Below, piece by piece: positions 1 through 7,094 of a stretch of DNA of 10,819 nucleotides. Origin of the DNA: CALCNS01 sp964425745 (GTDB taxonomy: Bacteria > Bacillota > JAAYKD01); contig CAYRNW010000041.1 in the NCBI GenBank assembly GCA_964425745.1, positions 1 through 10,819 on the forward strand, given 5' to 3'. Made by a program: the position numbers and the translations under genes. A model generated the notes under the pieces. That model searched no databases. It was not told the DNA's origin and saw only the letters and a list, made by a program, of their open reading frames with translations. Numbering within the stretch: the stretch's first letter is position 1; each line of letters starts with the position of its first letter.

Positions 1-56
1 TCTAGGTGCTTTTTGGCGTTGCTGCACTTTTTCGTTGTGCTACAACCCCTTTTTTG
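1..56 (-). other. Sequence downstream of lpd, no clear terminator
   Basis: These are the 56 bases between the lpd stop codon and the window edge. On the minus strand there is a small hairpin (GTTGT, loop AGC, ACAAC) without a following U-tract. After it comes an imperfect direct repeat in which CAACG is followed by a run of five A and a GC-rich end, twice within about 40 nt. No convincing intrinsic terminator or new start codon with a ribosome binding site is visible. Whether the operon ends here or continues past the window cannot be decided. Confidence 0.3.
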
Positions 57-1454
57 TTATCTTCTTCTCGGTGCAATATGAATCGCATGGCCAAACCAGT
101 CTTCCGTTGCTTCTGTTATTGCTTCCGAATAGGTCGGATGCGGGCGGATCACCTGCAACATTTCCGATACTGTCAAACCTTGGATCAAGCTCAAGGTCAG
201 GGAATCCAAAAGGTCAGTAGCACGCTCACACATCAGCTGCGCTCCCATCACTTTCTCGGTTTCACTTTCGGCAACGATTTTAATGAAGCCTCGCTCACCC
301 ATGGAGATCATCGTTTTCCCATTGGCCGACATCAGGAATTTTCCTACTTTCACATCCAGGCCTTGTGCTTTGGCCTCGTCAGCAGTTAGACCGACCGTGG
401 CAATTTCAGGGTTCGTGTAAATACAAGAGGGCACAATATCGGCTCGGACCGGCGGTTTCTCTCCGGCAATGATACAAGCCGCATTGATCCCTTGCGAAGA
501 CGCATTGTGGGCCAACTGAATACTGCCGGCTACTACATCGCCAATGGCATAAATACCGGGTACTTGAGTCTCATAACGCTCGTTGACCGGAATAAATCCT
601 CGTTGCAGGTTTAAATCCAATCCCTCGGCAAAGAGCCCTTGTGTATTGGGGGATCGTCCTACTGCAACCAAAACTCCATCGGTTTCAAGGGTTTCCACAA
701 CCTCACCCTTTTTGATGTTCACCAAGATCCCATTTGTACCTTGCTCCATCGACTCAACTCGGGCGGAGGTATGAATGCTGACACCTTGCTTCTTCAGGAT
801 CATGCTCAGGTTTTGTGAGATCTCACGGTCTTGGGTAGCAATAATGCGGTCCAAAGCTTCCACTATGACCACTTCTGCCCCTAAAGCTTGGTAAACACCG
901 GCAAATTCAACCCCGATTACACCACCGCCAATGATTAAGAGGCGGTTATACCATTTGCCATTTTCAAGCAGCAGTTCATCGCTGGTGACTACATTTTCGA
1001 GCTTGATTCCGGGAATCGGGGGCCGTGCCGGACGTGCACCGGTCGCTATTAAAATATTTTGGCAGGTGTGCAGTTGACCATCGACTTCCACTTGGTGAGC
1101 TGCCAAGATTTTTCCCATACCTCGTAAAACCGTAATTTTATTCGCTTTCATCAGTTGCTCAACGCCGTTACGCAGTTGCAGCACAACTTGGTTTTTGCGT
1201 TCGTGAATTTCGTCAAAGTTGAAGTCTACTTTGTCTACGTGAATTCCAAACCGAGAAGCCAGTTTGATTTCATGATACAATTCAGCACTGTGAATCATCG
1301 ACTTTGTTGGAATGCAGCCTTGGTTCAGGCAAGTGCCACCCATGACGCCTTTTTCCACGATTGCTACATTGAGACCTAACTGAGCAGCTTTTATAGCACC
1401 AACATAACCCGCTGGGCCGGAACCGATAATGATTAGATCATAGTTATAGTCCAT
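57..1454 (-). CDS. lpdA: Dihydrolipoyl dehydrogenase (glycine-cleavage L-protein)
   Basis: This FAD flavoenzyme reoxidises the dihydrolipoyl arm of GcvH with NAD+ in the cytoplasm, closing the glycine-cleavage cycle. At 465 residues it has the normal family length. Visible motifs in order are the FAD-binding GSGPAG (residues 11-16), the redox-active disulfide GGTCLNQGC (Cys42 and Cys47), the NAD-binding GGGVIG (176-181), the second FAD motif YAIGD (302-306), and the C-terminal dimer-interface HPTYSE carrying the catalytic His439 and Glu444. There is no N-terminal lipoyl domain, unlike some pyruvate-dehydrogenase E3 proteins. An in-frame ATG 15 codons upstream lies inside lplA and was rejected. 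The chosen ATG has an AAGGAGG site 5-6 nt upstream that overlaps the lplA stop codon, which suggests translational coupling. It is the last visible gene of the riboswitch-controlled operon. The function is secure; assignment to glycine cleavage rests on context. Confidence 0.97.
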   Translation of the reverse strand: MDYNYDLIIIGSGPAGYVGAIKAAQLGLNVAIVEKGVMGGTCLNQGCIPTKSMIHSAELYHEIKLASRFGIHVDKVDFNFDEIHERKNQVVLQLRNGVEQLMKANKITVLRGMGKILAAHQVEVDGQLHTCQNILIATGARPARPPIPGIKLENVVTSDELLLENGKWYNRLLIIGGGVIGVEFAGVYQALGAEVVIVEALDRIIATQDREISQNLSMILKKQGVSIHTSARVESMEQGTNGILVNIKKGEVVETLETDGVLVAVGRSPNTQGLFAEGLDLNLQRGFIPVNERYETQVPGIYAIGDVVAGSIQLAHNASSQGINAACIIAGEKPPVRADIVPSCIYTNPEIATVGLTADEAKAQGLDVKVGKFLMSANGKTMISMGERGFIKIVAESETEKVMGAQLMCERATDLLDSLTLSLIQGLTVSEMLQVIRPHPTYSEAITEATEDWFGHAIHIAPRRR

Positions 1455-1457
1455 GAG

Positions 1458-1466
1458 AACCTCCTT
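1458..1466 (-). promoter_or_regulatory. Ribosome binding site fixing the lpd start
   Basis: On the minus strand this reads AAGGAGGTT, close to a full Shine-Dalgarno, and lies just upstream of the ATG at 1452-1454. It overlaps the last bases of lplA, including part of its TAA at 1465-1467. It supports the shorter lpd start over the in-frame ATG at 1497-1499. Confidence 0.8.
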
Positions 1467-2457
1467 AAAGCTCTGCGAACAGAGAACACAGGTCCGCAAT
1501 CATCTCCGGAGTGATTTCGTCCTCTCCTTGTAATGATTGACAGGCAGACTGAAGAGCCTCCTTCTGATATCGAGACCCTTTAAGAAGTGTTTGTAGAGTA
1601 GAAGCAAACCCAACCGCCATCGCATCGGAATAGACACGTGCTTCTTTGACTTGACCATCTTCAACTTGGCATTGAATCTGCACTTCACCCCAAGGGAAGC
1701 GTTGGGCAAATTCTACTTGGAAAGGGAAGGGAGAGCCGTAGAGCCATTCCCACGAACGATATCGGCTCGCCAACTTCTCGAGGTTTTCGAGCTTCACCGG
1801 ATCTAAAATAAAATTGTGCACCGGTATTCCGGTGATTTCTCCCAAAGCATGAACAAGCGATGGACGAATGCTGTCGGTGGTCAACTCTGAATTCAATTCG
1901 CTCAAGTTGATCACCCGCGATTGCACCGAAGCCACCCCTTTTGAGGCTAATTTCTCTTTCGAGACTTGTAAATAACGCGAAAGCTTTGAAAAATCTACAT
2001 CGATTAGCAGGGTGCCATGATGATAACAAGCGCCCTGGGTGCGGTAAAAGGCATTTCCCGAGAATTTGCGACCTTCGGTTAAAATATCGTTTCTGCCACT
2101 GAACTGAGCATCGATGCCAAAGTCTTTTAAGGCGCGAATGATCACCTGAAGATGTCGTTGAATGTCATAGTCGTCTTTATGAGCTAAGAACGTGAAATTG
2201 AGATTTCCCAGATCATGAAAAACAGCGCCACCTCCGGAGAGACGGCGGGCTAATCGCCCGCCGTCTTCTTCCAGTCGTGTTACATTGCATTCGCGCCAGC
2301 TGTTTTGGTTTCGCCCAATGACCACCGTGTTCTGATTTTGCCATAAATAGAGAATCAAACTATCTTTCGGTAACTCCTTGAGCAATAATTCCTCTAAGGC
2401 CAGGTTGCTATAGGGATCATGACCTTGAGATTCAATCACATAACAGTGTTTCAGCAT
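1465..2457 (-). CDS. lplA: Lipoate-protein ligase A
   Basis: This enzyme activates free lipoate with ATP to lipoyl-AMP and transfers it to a lysine of an acceptor protein; here the likely acceptor is GcvH from the same operon. At 330 residues it matches bacterial LplA with both the catalytic and the C-terminal accessory domain. The catalytic domain shows the lipoate-binding motif RRLSGGGAVFHD (residues 71-82), GRNDI (121-125), and GRKFSGNAF with the conserved Lys131 that contacts lipoyl-adenylate. The sequence HHGTLLIDVDF follows at 146-156. The accessory domain covers roughly residues 245-330. The ATG follows a GGGAGGT site with a short 4-5 nt spacing, 20 nt after gcvPB. The two-domain build favours a true ligase over an octanoyltransferase (LipB/LipM) or amidotransferase (LipL). 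The genes that would show whether lipoate is also made de novo are not in this window. Confidence 0.95.
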   Translation of the reverse strand: MLKHCYVIESQGHDPYSNLALEELLLKELPKDSLILYLWQNQNTVVIGRNQNSWRECNVTRLEEDGGRLARRLSGGGAVFHDLGNLNFTFLAHKDDYDIQRHLQVIIRALKDFGIDAQFSGRNDILTEGRKFSGNAFYRTQGACYHHGTLLIDVDFSKLSRYLQVSKEKLASKGVASVQSRVINLSELNSELTTDSIRPSLVHALGEITGIPVHNFILDPVKLENLEKLASRYRSWEWLYGSPFPFQVEFAQRFPWGEVQIQCQVEDGQVKEARVYSDAMAVGFASTLQTLLKGSRYQKEALQSACQSLQGEDEITPEMIADLCSLFAEL

Positions 2458-2477
2458 GGCGACCTCCCAATTCCTCG

Positions 2478-3911
2478 TTAAAACAAATAACGAACTTTCG
2501 GATTTCGAGCGGCGCCCACTTCATCCGGTCGGCGAATGGGGGTATTGTGCGGAGCGGTTTTCAAAACTTGCGGATCCGAATATGCTTTTTCATAAAGATC
2601 CAAGTAAATCTGCACCGCTTCATCCATGGTTTCTTTGGATTCCGTCTCGGTCGGTTCTACCATGAGGGCTTCGTCTACCATGATCGGGAAATACATAGTG
2701 GGCGGATGAATTCCATAATCCAACATACCCTTGGCCATATCTAAAGCATTGACACCGGTTTCTTTCTTAACGCGTGACATGGTAATAACAAACTCATGCA
2801 TGCAGATGCCGGGGAAGGCAATATCAAATTTCTCAGCCAACCGATTTTTCATGTAATTGGCATTCAAAACCGCATTTTCAGCCACTCTGCGTGGACCAAC
2901 ATTGCCTAGGGTCAAAAGATAGCTTAATGCGCGCACATTGACCAGCGAGTTGCCGTAAAAACCGCGCATCATACCAATCGTATGGGGAGCATGGTCAAAA
3001 CGGAAGGTTCCATCTTCATCTTTGACAACGTTGTATTTGGGCAGGTAAGGAGCTAAAATGCTCTTACATCCCACCGGACCCGATCCGGGACCGCCGCCGC
3101 CATGAGGAGTGGAGAAGGATTTATGTAGGTTTAAGTGGATAACATCAAAGCCCATATCACCGGGACGAACCACGCCCATAACGGCATTGAGGTTTGCACC
3201 GTCATAGTAGCAGAGACCGCCGGCTTCATGAATGATGTCGGTGATTTCGCAAATGTTGGGGTCGAAAATACCAATCGTGTTGGGGTTTGTCAGCATGAGA
3301 CCGGCGGTGTCGGGGCCAACTGCTTCGCGGAGTTTGTCGAGGTTGACAAAACCATTTTCATCGGAAGGAATCGTGACGACCGTATAACCAGCCATGGCTG
3401 CGGTAGCGGGATTGGTGCCGTGAGCGGCATCGGGAATCATAATTTTGGTGCGATGCTTGTCACCACGATGGTGATGGTAGGCCTTCATCATCAGGATACC
3501 GGTGAATTCACCGTGAGCACCGGCGGCGGGTTGGAAGGTCATGTCGTCCATGCCGGTGATTTCACACAGGTACTCTTTGGTGGTATAAAGCATTTCCATG
3601 GCACCTTGCATGGTGGATTCGTCTTGTAAGGGATGAATATTGGCGAATCCGGGAAGGGAAGCCATTTCGTTGTTGATTTGTGGGTTGTACTTCATGGTGC
3701 AAGAACCGAGCGGATAAAATCCATCGTTAACACCATGTACATGTTTTTCTAAATCTGTGTAGTGCCGGCTCAAGTCAATTTCTGATACCATGGGCAACTT
3801 GGGTGCTTGGCTGCGGAGTTGATCAGCGGGCAAAGCGACAACCGGAACATCGGATTTTGGCAGAATTGCACAACGTCTGCCTTCACGACTGCGTTCAAAA
3901 ATTAATTGCAT
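2478..3911 (-). CDS. gcvPB: Glycine dehydrogenase (decarboxylating) subunit 2
   Basis: This is the PLP-bearing half of the split glycine-cleavage P-protein. With GcvPA it decarboxylates glycine and transfers the aminomethyl group to the oxidised lipoyl arm of GcvH. The 477 residues are typical for the subunit. The PLP site is clear: NLHKSFSTPHGGGGPG with Schiff-base Lys264, preceded by YYDGAN with Asp237, expected to contact the pyridine nitrogen. Other hallmarks are FYPLGSCTMKYNP (65-77), FQPAAGAHGEFTG (126-138) and DAAHGTNPA (161-169). The ATG lies inside the end of gcvPA, giving a 10-nt overlap, and is served by an AAGGAGGT site at 3921-3928. This implies coupled, near-stoichiometric synthesis of the two subunits. 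No catalytic residue appears to be missing. Confidence 0.98.
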   Translation of the reverse strand: MQLIFERSREGRRCAILPKSDVPVVALPADQLRSQAPKLPMVSEIDLSRHYTDLEKHVHGVNDGFYPLGSCTMKYNPQINNEMASLPGFANIHPLQDESTMQGAMEMLYTTKEYLCEITGMDDMTFQPAAGAHGEFTGILMMKAYHHHRGDKHRTKIMIPDAAHGTNPATAAMAGYTVVTIPSDENGFVNLDKLREAVGPDTAGLMLTNPNTIGIFDPNICEITDIIHEAGGLCYYDGANLNAVMGVVRPGDMGFDVIHLNLHKSFSTPHGGGGPGSGPVGCKSILAPYLPKYNVVKDEDGTFRFDHAPHTIGMMRGFYGNSLVNVRALSYLLTLGNVGPRRVAENAVLNANYMKNRLAEKFDIAFPGICMHEFVITMSRVKKETGVNALDMAKGMLDYGIHPPTMYFPIMVDEALMVEPTETESKETMDEAVQIYLDLYEKAYSDPQVLKTAPHNTPIRRPDEVGAARNPKVRYLF

Positions 3912-5221
3912 GACCTGCTGACCTCCTTTAAGACATTGACCAAAGTATCGATTTGATCTTTGCTATTCATTTCAGTAACGGCCCAAAGAATGCCGTTTTC
4001 TACCGGTAAACCACCGAGAATATCTTTTTTGTCTAACAAATCTAGAACTTTTTTGGGATCACAAGGCACCTTGGTGACAAATTCATGGAAGAAATCACCC
4101 TTGTGTTGCAATTCAAATCCAGGAATCTTAGAGATTTCGCTGGCTGCATAATGAGCTTTGCTATAGCAAAGTTGAGCGGCTTCGGCCATGCCGTGGGGAC
4201 CCATGGCAGACATGTAGACACTGGCGACCATGGCCATGAGCGCATGGTTGGAACAGATGTTCGAAGAAGCTTTTTCACGACGAATGTGTTGTTCTCTGGC
4301 TTGCAACGTTAATACAAAGGCGCGGTTCCCTTCGGCATCGACGGTTTCACCGACGATACGTCCTGGTAGTTTGCGTAACATGGCATTAGTACATGCCATA
4401 AAGCCAACATAGGGACCACCGAATGATAGTGGCATTCCCAAGGCTTGGCCGTCGCCAACTGCAACATCGGCACCGAATTCACGCGGAGTCTTCATTAAGG
4501 AGGTAGCAATGGGGTTGACACTCATCACATACTTGGCGCCAACGGAGTGGGTAAGTTCACCGGCTTTTTGAGCATCTTCCAACAAACCAAAATAGTTGGG
4601 ATGTTGCAGATAAACACCGGCGATGTTGTTGTTCAACATGGAAGCTAAGGCATCCATATCGGTCACACCATCTTTAAGCGGAATCAATTCCATTTCCATT
4701 TCATTACCGAAGAAATAGGTGGCAATGGCTTCAATCGCCATGGGGTGAGCAGCCGACGAAACTAAAACTTTGTTACGGTTACGTTCACGGGTCATGTTCA
4801 TGGCTTCTGCAGCTGCGGAAGGACCATCATACACCGATGCATTGGAGGCATCCATGCCGGTCAGTTCGCTAATCATGGTTTGATATTCAAAAATCGATTG
4901 CAAAACGCCTTGGCTGATTTCAGCTTGGTAAGGGGTATATGCAGAAACAAAAGTTTCTTTGGAGGTAACACTTTTTACAATACTGGGAATGTAGTGCTGA
5001 TACGCACCGGCACCTCTAAAAATAGAGGAATAGACTTTGTTTTTAGCAGCCATGGCGCGTAAGGTCTTGCTGACTTCCAATTCACTCATCGGATCGGGAA
5101 GGTCTAAGCATTCAACTTTGAGGTTTTGTGGCACGACGGTGAATAAATCATCGAGATGCTTAATCCCAACAACGTCGAGCATTTGTTTGCGTTCAAGATC
5201 GGTGTTTGGTATATAGGACAT
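3902..5221 (-). CDS. gcvPA: Glycine dehydrogenase (decarboxylating) subunit 1
   Basis: This is the N-terminal-type subunit of the two-subunit P-protein that works with GcvPB in glycine decarboxylation. At 439 residues it has the usual length. It carries the family signatures AYTPYQAEISQG (94-105), SVYDGPSA (129-136), HPNYFG (207-212) and the conserved stretch from GRIVGET (287-293) through LTLQAREQHIRREKASSNIC (304-323). Split P-proteins are usual in Bacillota, Thermotogae and archaea, while Proteobacteria have one long chain. The start used here is the ATG one nucleotide after the gcvH TAA, with a GAGGG site about 8 nt upstream inside the gcvH 3' end. An in-frame ATG 16 codons earlier lies within gcvH and adds non-conserved sequence. 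The 3' end overlaps gcvPB. Confidence 0.97.
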   Translation of the reverse strand: MSYIPNTDLERKQMLDVVGIKHLDDLFTVVPQNLKVECLDLPDPMSELEVSKTLRAMAAKNKVYSSIFRGAGAYQHYIPSIVKSVTSKETFVSAYTPYQAEISQGVLQSIFEYQTMISELTGMDASNASVYDGPSAAAEAMNMTRERNRNKVLVSSAAHPMAIEAIATYFFGNEMEMELIPLKDGVTDMDALASMLNNNIAGVYLQHPNYFGLLEDAQKAGELTHSVGAKYVMSVNPIATSLMKTPREFGADVAVGDGQALGMPLSFGGPYVGFMACTNAMLRKLPGRIVGETVDAEGNRAFVLTLQAREQHIRREKASSNICSNHALMAMVASVYMSAMGPHGMAEAAQLCYSKAHYAASEISKIPGFELQHKGDFFHEFVTKVPCDPKKVLDLLDKKDILGGLPVENGILWAVTEMNSKDQIDTLVNVLKEVSRSCN

Positions 5222-5222
5222 A

Positions 5223-5609
5223 TTAGTGTCCCTCGTCTTCTTCACAGAATTGTTGATATTCAGCAGCATTGAGGAACTTCATCTTATCGCTGATGTTTTT
5301 GACTTCAATGAACCAAGCATCATAGGGTTGTGTGTTGAGAAGTTGCGGGGAATCACTCAATTCGTCATTAACAGCAGAGATTTCGCCGGTTACCGGTCCA
5401 TAGATATCGGAAACTGCTTTTACAGATTCAACATCGGCAAAAACCTGATCGATTTCAACCTTGTCACCGACCTGAGGTAAATTGACAAAGACTAAATCTC
5501 CTAATTCATGTTGTGCAAAATCGGTAATTCCAATTCGTGCAGTGGTGTCATCGAGGAACAATACCCATTCGTGAGATTTGGTGTAATGTAGATTTTGGGG
5601 AACATTCAT
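5223..5609 (-). CDS. gcvH: Glycine cleavage system H protein
   Basis: This is the small lipoyl carrier that shuttles the aminomethyl group among P-, T- and L-proteins. At 128 residues it has normal H-protein length. The lipoylation site is the lysine of ESVKAVSDIYGPVTGEI, Lys64, in the usual place, and KSHEW (11-15) and DFAQHELGDLVFV (30-42) are typical. A longer reading frame opens 43 codons upstream, but that extension is basic, unlike any H-protein N-terminus, and overlaps the end of gcvT. The ATG at 5607-5609 is preceded by a clean AGGAGG at 9 nt, which settles the start. It sits 64 nt after gcvT and 1 nt before gcvPA. LplA from the same operon probably lipoylates it. Confidence 0.97.
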   Translation of the reverse strand: MNVPQNLHYTKSHEWVLFLDDTTARIGITDFAQHELGDLVFVNLPQVGDKVEIDQVFADVESVKAVSDIYGPVTGEISAVNDELSDSPQLLNTQPYDAWFIEVKNISDKMKFLNAAEYQQFCEEDEGH

Positions 5610-5618
5610 GATAAATAA

Positions 5619-5624
5619 CCTCCT
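5619..5624 (-). promoter_or_regulatory. Ribosome binding site fixing the gcvH start
   Basis: The minus strand reads AGGAGG here, 9 nt upstream of the ATG at 5607-5609. It is the best Shine-Dalgarno in the interval and rules out the 43-codon-longer frame. Confidence 0.85.
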
Positions 5625-5645
5625 TATAATAGATACAATTTTATC

Positions 5646-5665
5646 GTTAACGCGAATGCGTTGAC
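5646..5665 (-). other. Small hairpin between gcvT and gcvH
   Basis: Eight nucleotides after the gcvT stop, the transcript can form GUCAACGC, loop AUUC, GCGUUAAC. There are five solid base pairs next to the loop (AACGC/GCGUU), a C-A mismatch, then two more pairs. No U-tract follows, so it is not an intrinsic terminator. It could be an RNA processing or stability element in the largest gap of the operon, or chance. Confidence 0.4.
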
Positions 5666-5673
5666 TTAAGGGT

Positions 5674-6765
5674 TTACTGCTCTTTTTTGTAGAAGGGGAG
5701 CTTAATGACTTCAACGGCAACTCTGCGTCCACGAACATCCACTTCTAGTGCAGTGCCAATTTTAGCAAATTTTTTGTTGAGGTGAGCCATGGCGATGCCA
5801 TAACCGAAATACGGACTGTGAGTTCCGGAGGTGGTCATGCCAACTTCCAGATCCCCGGCATAAATGGTAGCATGTTCTCGGACAATTCCCTTGCCGGTAA
5901 CTTTCAGTCCAGCGCGCTTGGTGTTAAATGGTTGCTTGGCAATCAGAGCGTCTTTCCCAATGAATCCGCCATCTTTCTCCATTTTAACGAAGAATCCTAG
6001 ACCAATCTCCAAAGGAGTGACTGTATCATCCATTTCGTGACCATAAAGCGGCATTCCTGCTTCTAACCGTAAAGTGTCTCTGGCACCTAATCCACAAGGG
6101 ATTAAACCCAAGTCTTTTCCAGCTTCCAGCAATTTGTTCCAAACAGCAGAGATTTGATCATTGGAGGTATAAATTTCATAGCCAGTTTCACCGGTATAAC
6201 CGGTTTGGGAGATTAAACAGGGAATACCGTCGAGGAGAACGTTTTCTTTGAAGGTATAGTAGCCACGGGGAATATCGGTTTCGGCGACTAATTTTTCTAG
6301 AATTGCTGTGGAATTGGGGCCTTGTAAAGCAACTTCAGCTGTAATGTCTGAAATATCTTCAAACACGACATCGCCAAATAATTGTTCTTTGAACCAAGCC
6401 ACATCTTTGTGACGATTCGAAGCATTGATGACGATCATATACTTATCAGGATTGTACTTGTATACAATACAATCATCGACAAAACCACCATCGTGATTCA
6501 AAATCGGGCTGTAGCAGATCTCTCCGTTTTCCAAAAGGTCCACATCATTGGTGATCACCTTGTTGACATTGGCTTTGGCATCCGGGCCGGAATACAACAC
6601 TTCACCCATATGGGAGACATCGAATAAGCCTGCCTGTTTACGAACTGCCATGTGTTCAGTAATGATTCCAGTAGCATATTGAATTGGAAGAAGATAACCG
6701 GCAAAAGGAACTACTTTTCCGCCGGCAGCAACGTGAGTGTCGTATAGGGGTGTTTTCAAGTCCAT
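5674..6765 (-). CDS. gcvT: Aminomethyltransferase (glycine cleavage T-protein)
   Basis: T-protein takes the aminomethyl group from GcvH, transfers the one-carbon unit to tetrahydrofolate as 5,10-methylene-THF, and releases ammonia. The 363 residues match GcvT proteins. Recognisable features are the N-terminal TPLYDTHVAAGGKVVPFAGY (5-24), FDVSHMGE (48-55), the folate-site GGFVDDCIVYK with the conserved catalytic-type Asp97, NASNRHKD (114-121), QTGYTGETGYEIY (187-199) and GARDTLRLEAGMPLYG (227-242). The ATG is preceded by AGAGGG at 6772-6777 with a 6-nt spacing. It is the first gene of the operon and begins 24 nt after the riboswitch terminator, so its transcription depends on read-through. Family members with dimethylglycine or sarcosine activity exist, but the complete gcv context makes glycine cleavage almost certain. 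Confidence 0.98.
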   Translation of the reverse strand: MDLKTPLYDTHVAAGGKVVPFAGYLLPIQYATGIITEHMAVRKQAGLFDVSHMGEVLYSGPDAKANVNKVITNDVDLLENGEICYSPILNHDGGFVDDCIVYKYNPDKYMIVINASNRHKDVAWFKEQLFGDVVFEDISDITAEVALQGPNSTAILEKLVAETDIPRGYYTFKENVLLDGIPCLISQTGYTGETGYEIYTSNDQISAVWNKLLEAGKDLGLIPCGLGARDTLRLEAGMPLYGHEMDDTVTPLEIGLGFFVKMEKDGGFIGKDALIAKQPFNTKRAGLKVTGKGIVREHATIYAGDLEVGMTTSGTHSPYFGYGIAMAHLNKKFAKIGTALEVDVRGRRVAVEVIKLPFYKKEQ

Positions 6766-6789
6766 AGAAATCCCTCTTTCTTGTTTAAT

Positions 6790-6826
6790 AAAAAAAACGG
6801 AGGCATGTCAAATAACATGCCCCCGT
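6790..6826 (-). terminator. Intrinsic terminator, riboswitch expression platform
   Basis: The minus strand forms a 13-bp stem, ACGGGGGCAUGUU with GACAUGCCUCCGU (two G-U wobbles), around an AUUU loop, followed directly by a run of U at 6797-6790. It lies between the glycine aptamers and gcvT. The 5' arm contains CGGGG (6825-6821), which is also the 3' strand of the lowest helix of aptamer 2 (pairing with CUCCG at 6930-6926). Glycine-stabilised aptamer and terminator therefore cannot both form fully. This predicts early termination at low glycine and read-through at high glycine. Confidence 0.92.
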
Positions 6827-7041
6827 AGTTCTGCCTGAAAGATTCTTTTTGCCCCGATTGAACAAGAATGTTTGTTGCATCTGGTAGGCATCAATTGCTT
6901 CGTCGGCGTCAATTGAATGACTTTCCGGAGTTTCGTCCAGATTCGATCCTTTTGCCTGAGAGCTGTTGCATCCCCTTCGGCGTTGCGTTTGGTTACAATG
7001 GTGAAATTAAGCGCAATCTCTCTCGAATCCTTCGTTCGCTC
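6821..7041 (-). promoter_or_regulatory. Tandem glycine riboswitch
   Basis: Two glycine aptamers lie in the gcv leader RNA. Aptamer 1 spans about 7030-6939. Its lowest helix is GGAUUCGA/UCGAAUCU (7030-7023 with 6946-6939), its inner helix is GAGAG/CUCUC, and it has the core CGCCGAAGGGG and the 3' motif CUCAGGCAAAAGGA. Aptamer 2 spans about 6930-6821. Its lowest helix is CUCCG/CGGGG, its inner helix is GAAAG/CUUUC, it has a small arm GUCA/UGAC, the core CGCCGACGAAGCAA, and the 3' motif CUUUCAGGCA. The inner helices covary between the two aptamers, which supports the fold. The linker GGACGAAAC and an upstream leader GAGCGAACGA (7041-7032) resemble the leader-linker kink-turn partners of known tandem glycine riboswitches. 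Aptamer 1 appears to lack its third arm. Known members mostly activate gcv operons, and the overlapping terminator fits an ON switch. Confidence 0.93.
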
Positions 7042-7059
7042 AATGATTAAGTTGAGCTC

Positions 7060-7088
7060 AGTATAATGTATTTTTAGAGCAAAGTCAA
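7060..7088 (-). promoter_or_regulatory. Sigma-A promoter of the gcv operon
   Basis: On the minus strand, TTGACT (7088-7083) is separated by exactly 17 nt from TATACT (7065-7060). Each hexamer differs from consensus at one position. Transcription should start near 7053, about a dozen bases before the aptamer leader. This makes the gcv genes a unit separate from the upstream penicillin-binding protein gene. Confidence 0.85.
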
Positions 7089-7094
7089 CCACTC

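Noticed and set aside
1..56. A hairpin followed by a T-run on the plus strand, resembling a terminator.
   Set aside because: It would serve a plus-strand transcript, and no plus-strand gene ends here; the minus-strand equivalent has no U-tract.
6..389. A 127-codon open frame on the plus strand.
   Set aside because: Most of it is antisense to the conserved C-terminal domain of lpd. It has no recognisable motif and no good ribosome binding site.
1455..1499. A 15-codon N-terminal extension of lpd.
   Set aside because: It overlaps the end of lplA and has no ribosome site, while the internal ATG has a strong one and yields the canonical N-terminus just before the FAD-binding motif.
3135..3629. 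A 164-codon open frame on the plus strand.
   Set aside because: It lies wholly antisense to gcvPB, a highly conserved gene. The translated product has no recognisable domain and simply mirrors gcvPB codons.
5610..5738. A 43-codon N-terminal extension of gcvH that could be read as a targeting peptide or a fusion.
   Set aside because: It overlaps the end of gcvT, is unlike any H-protein, and the internal ATG has AGGAGG at 9 nt.
6808..7092. A 94-codon open frame on the minus strand upstream of gcvT, which could be taken for a small leader gene.
   Set aside because: It runs through the gcv promoter, both glycine aptamers and the terminator, and its start lies upstream of the -35 box, so the RNA explanation accounts for the sequence fully.
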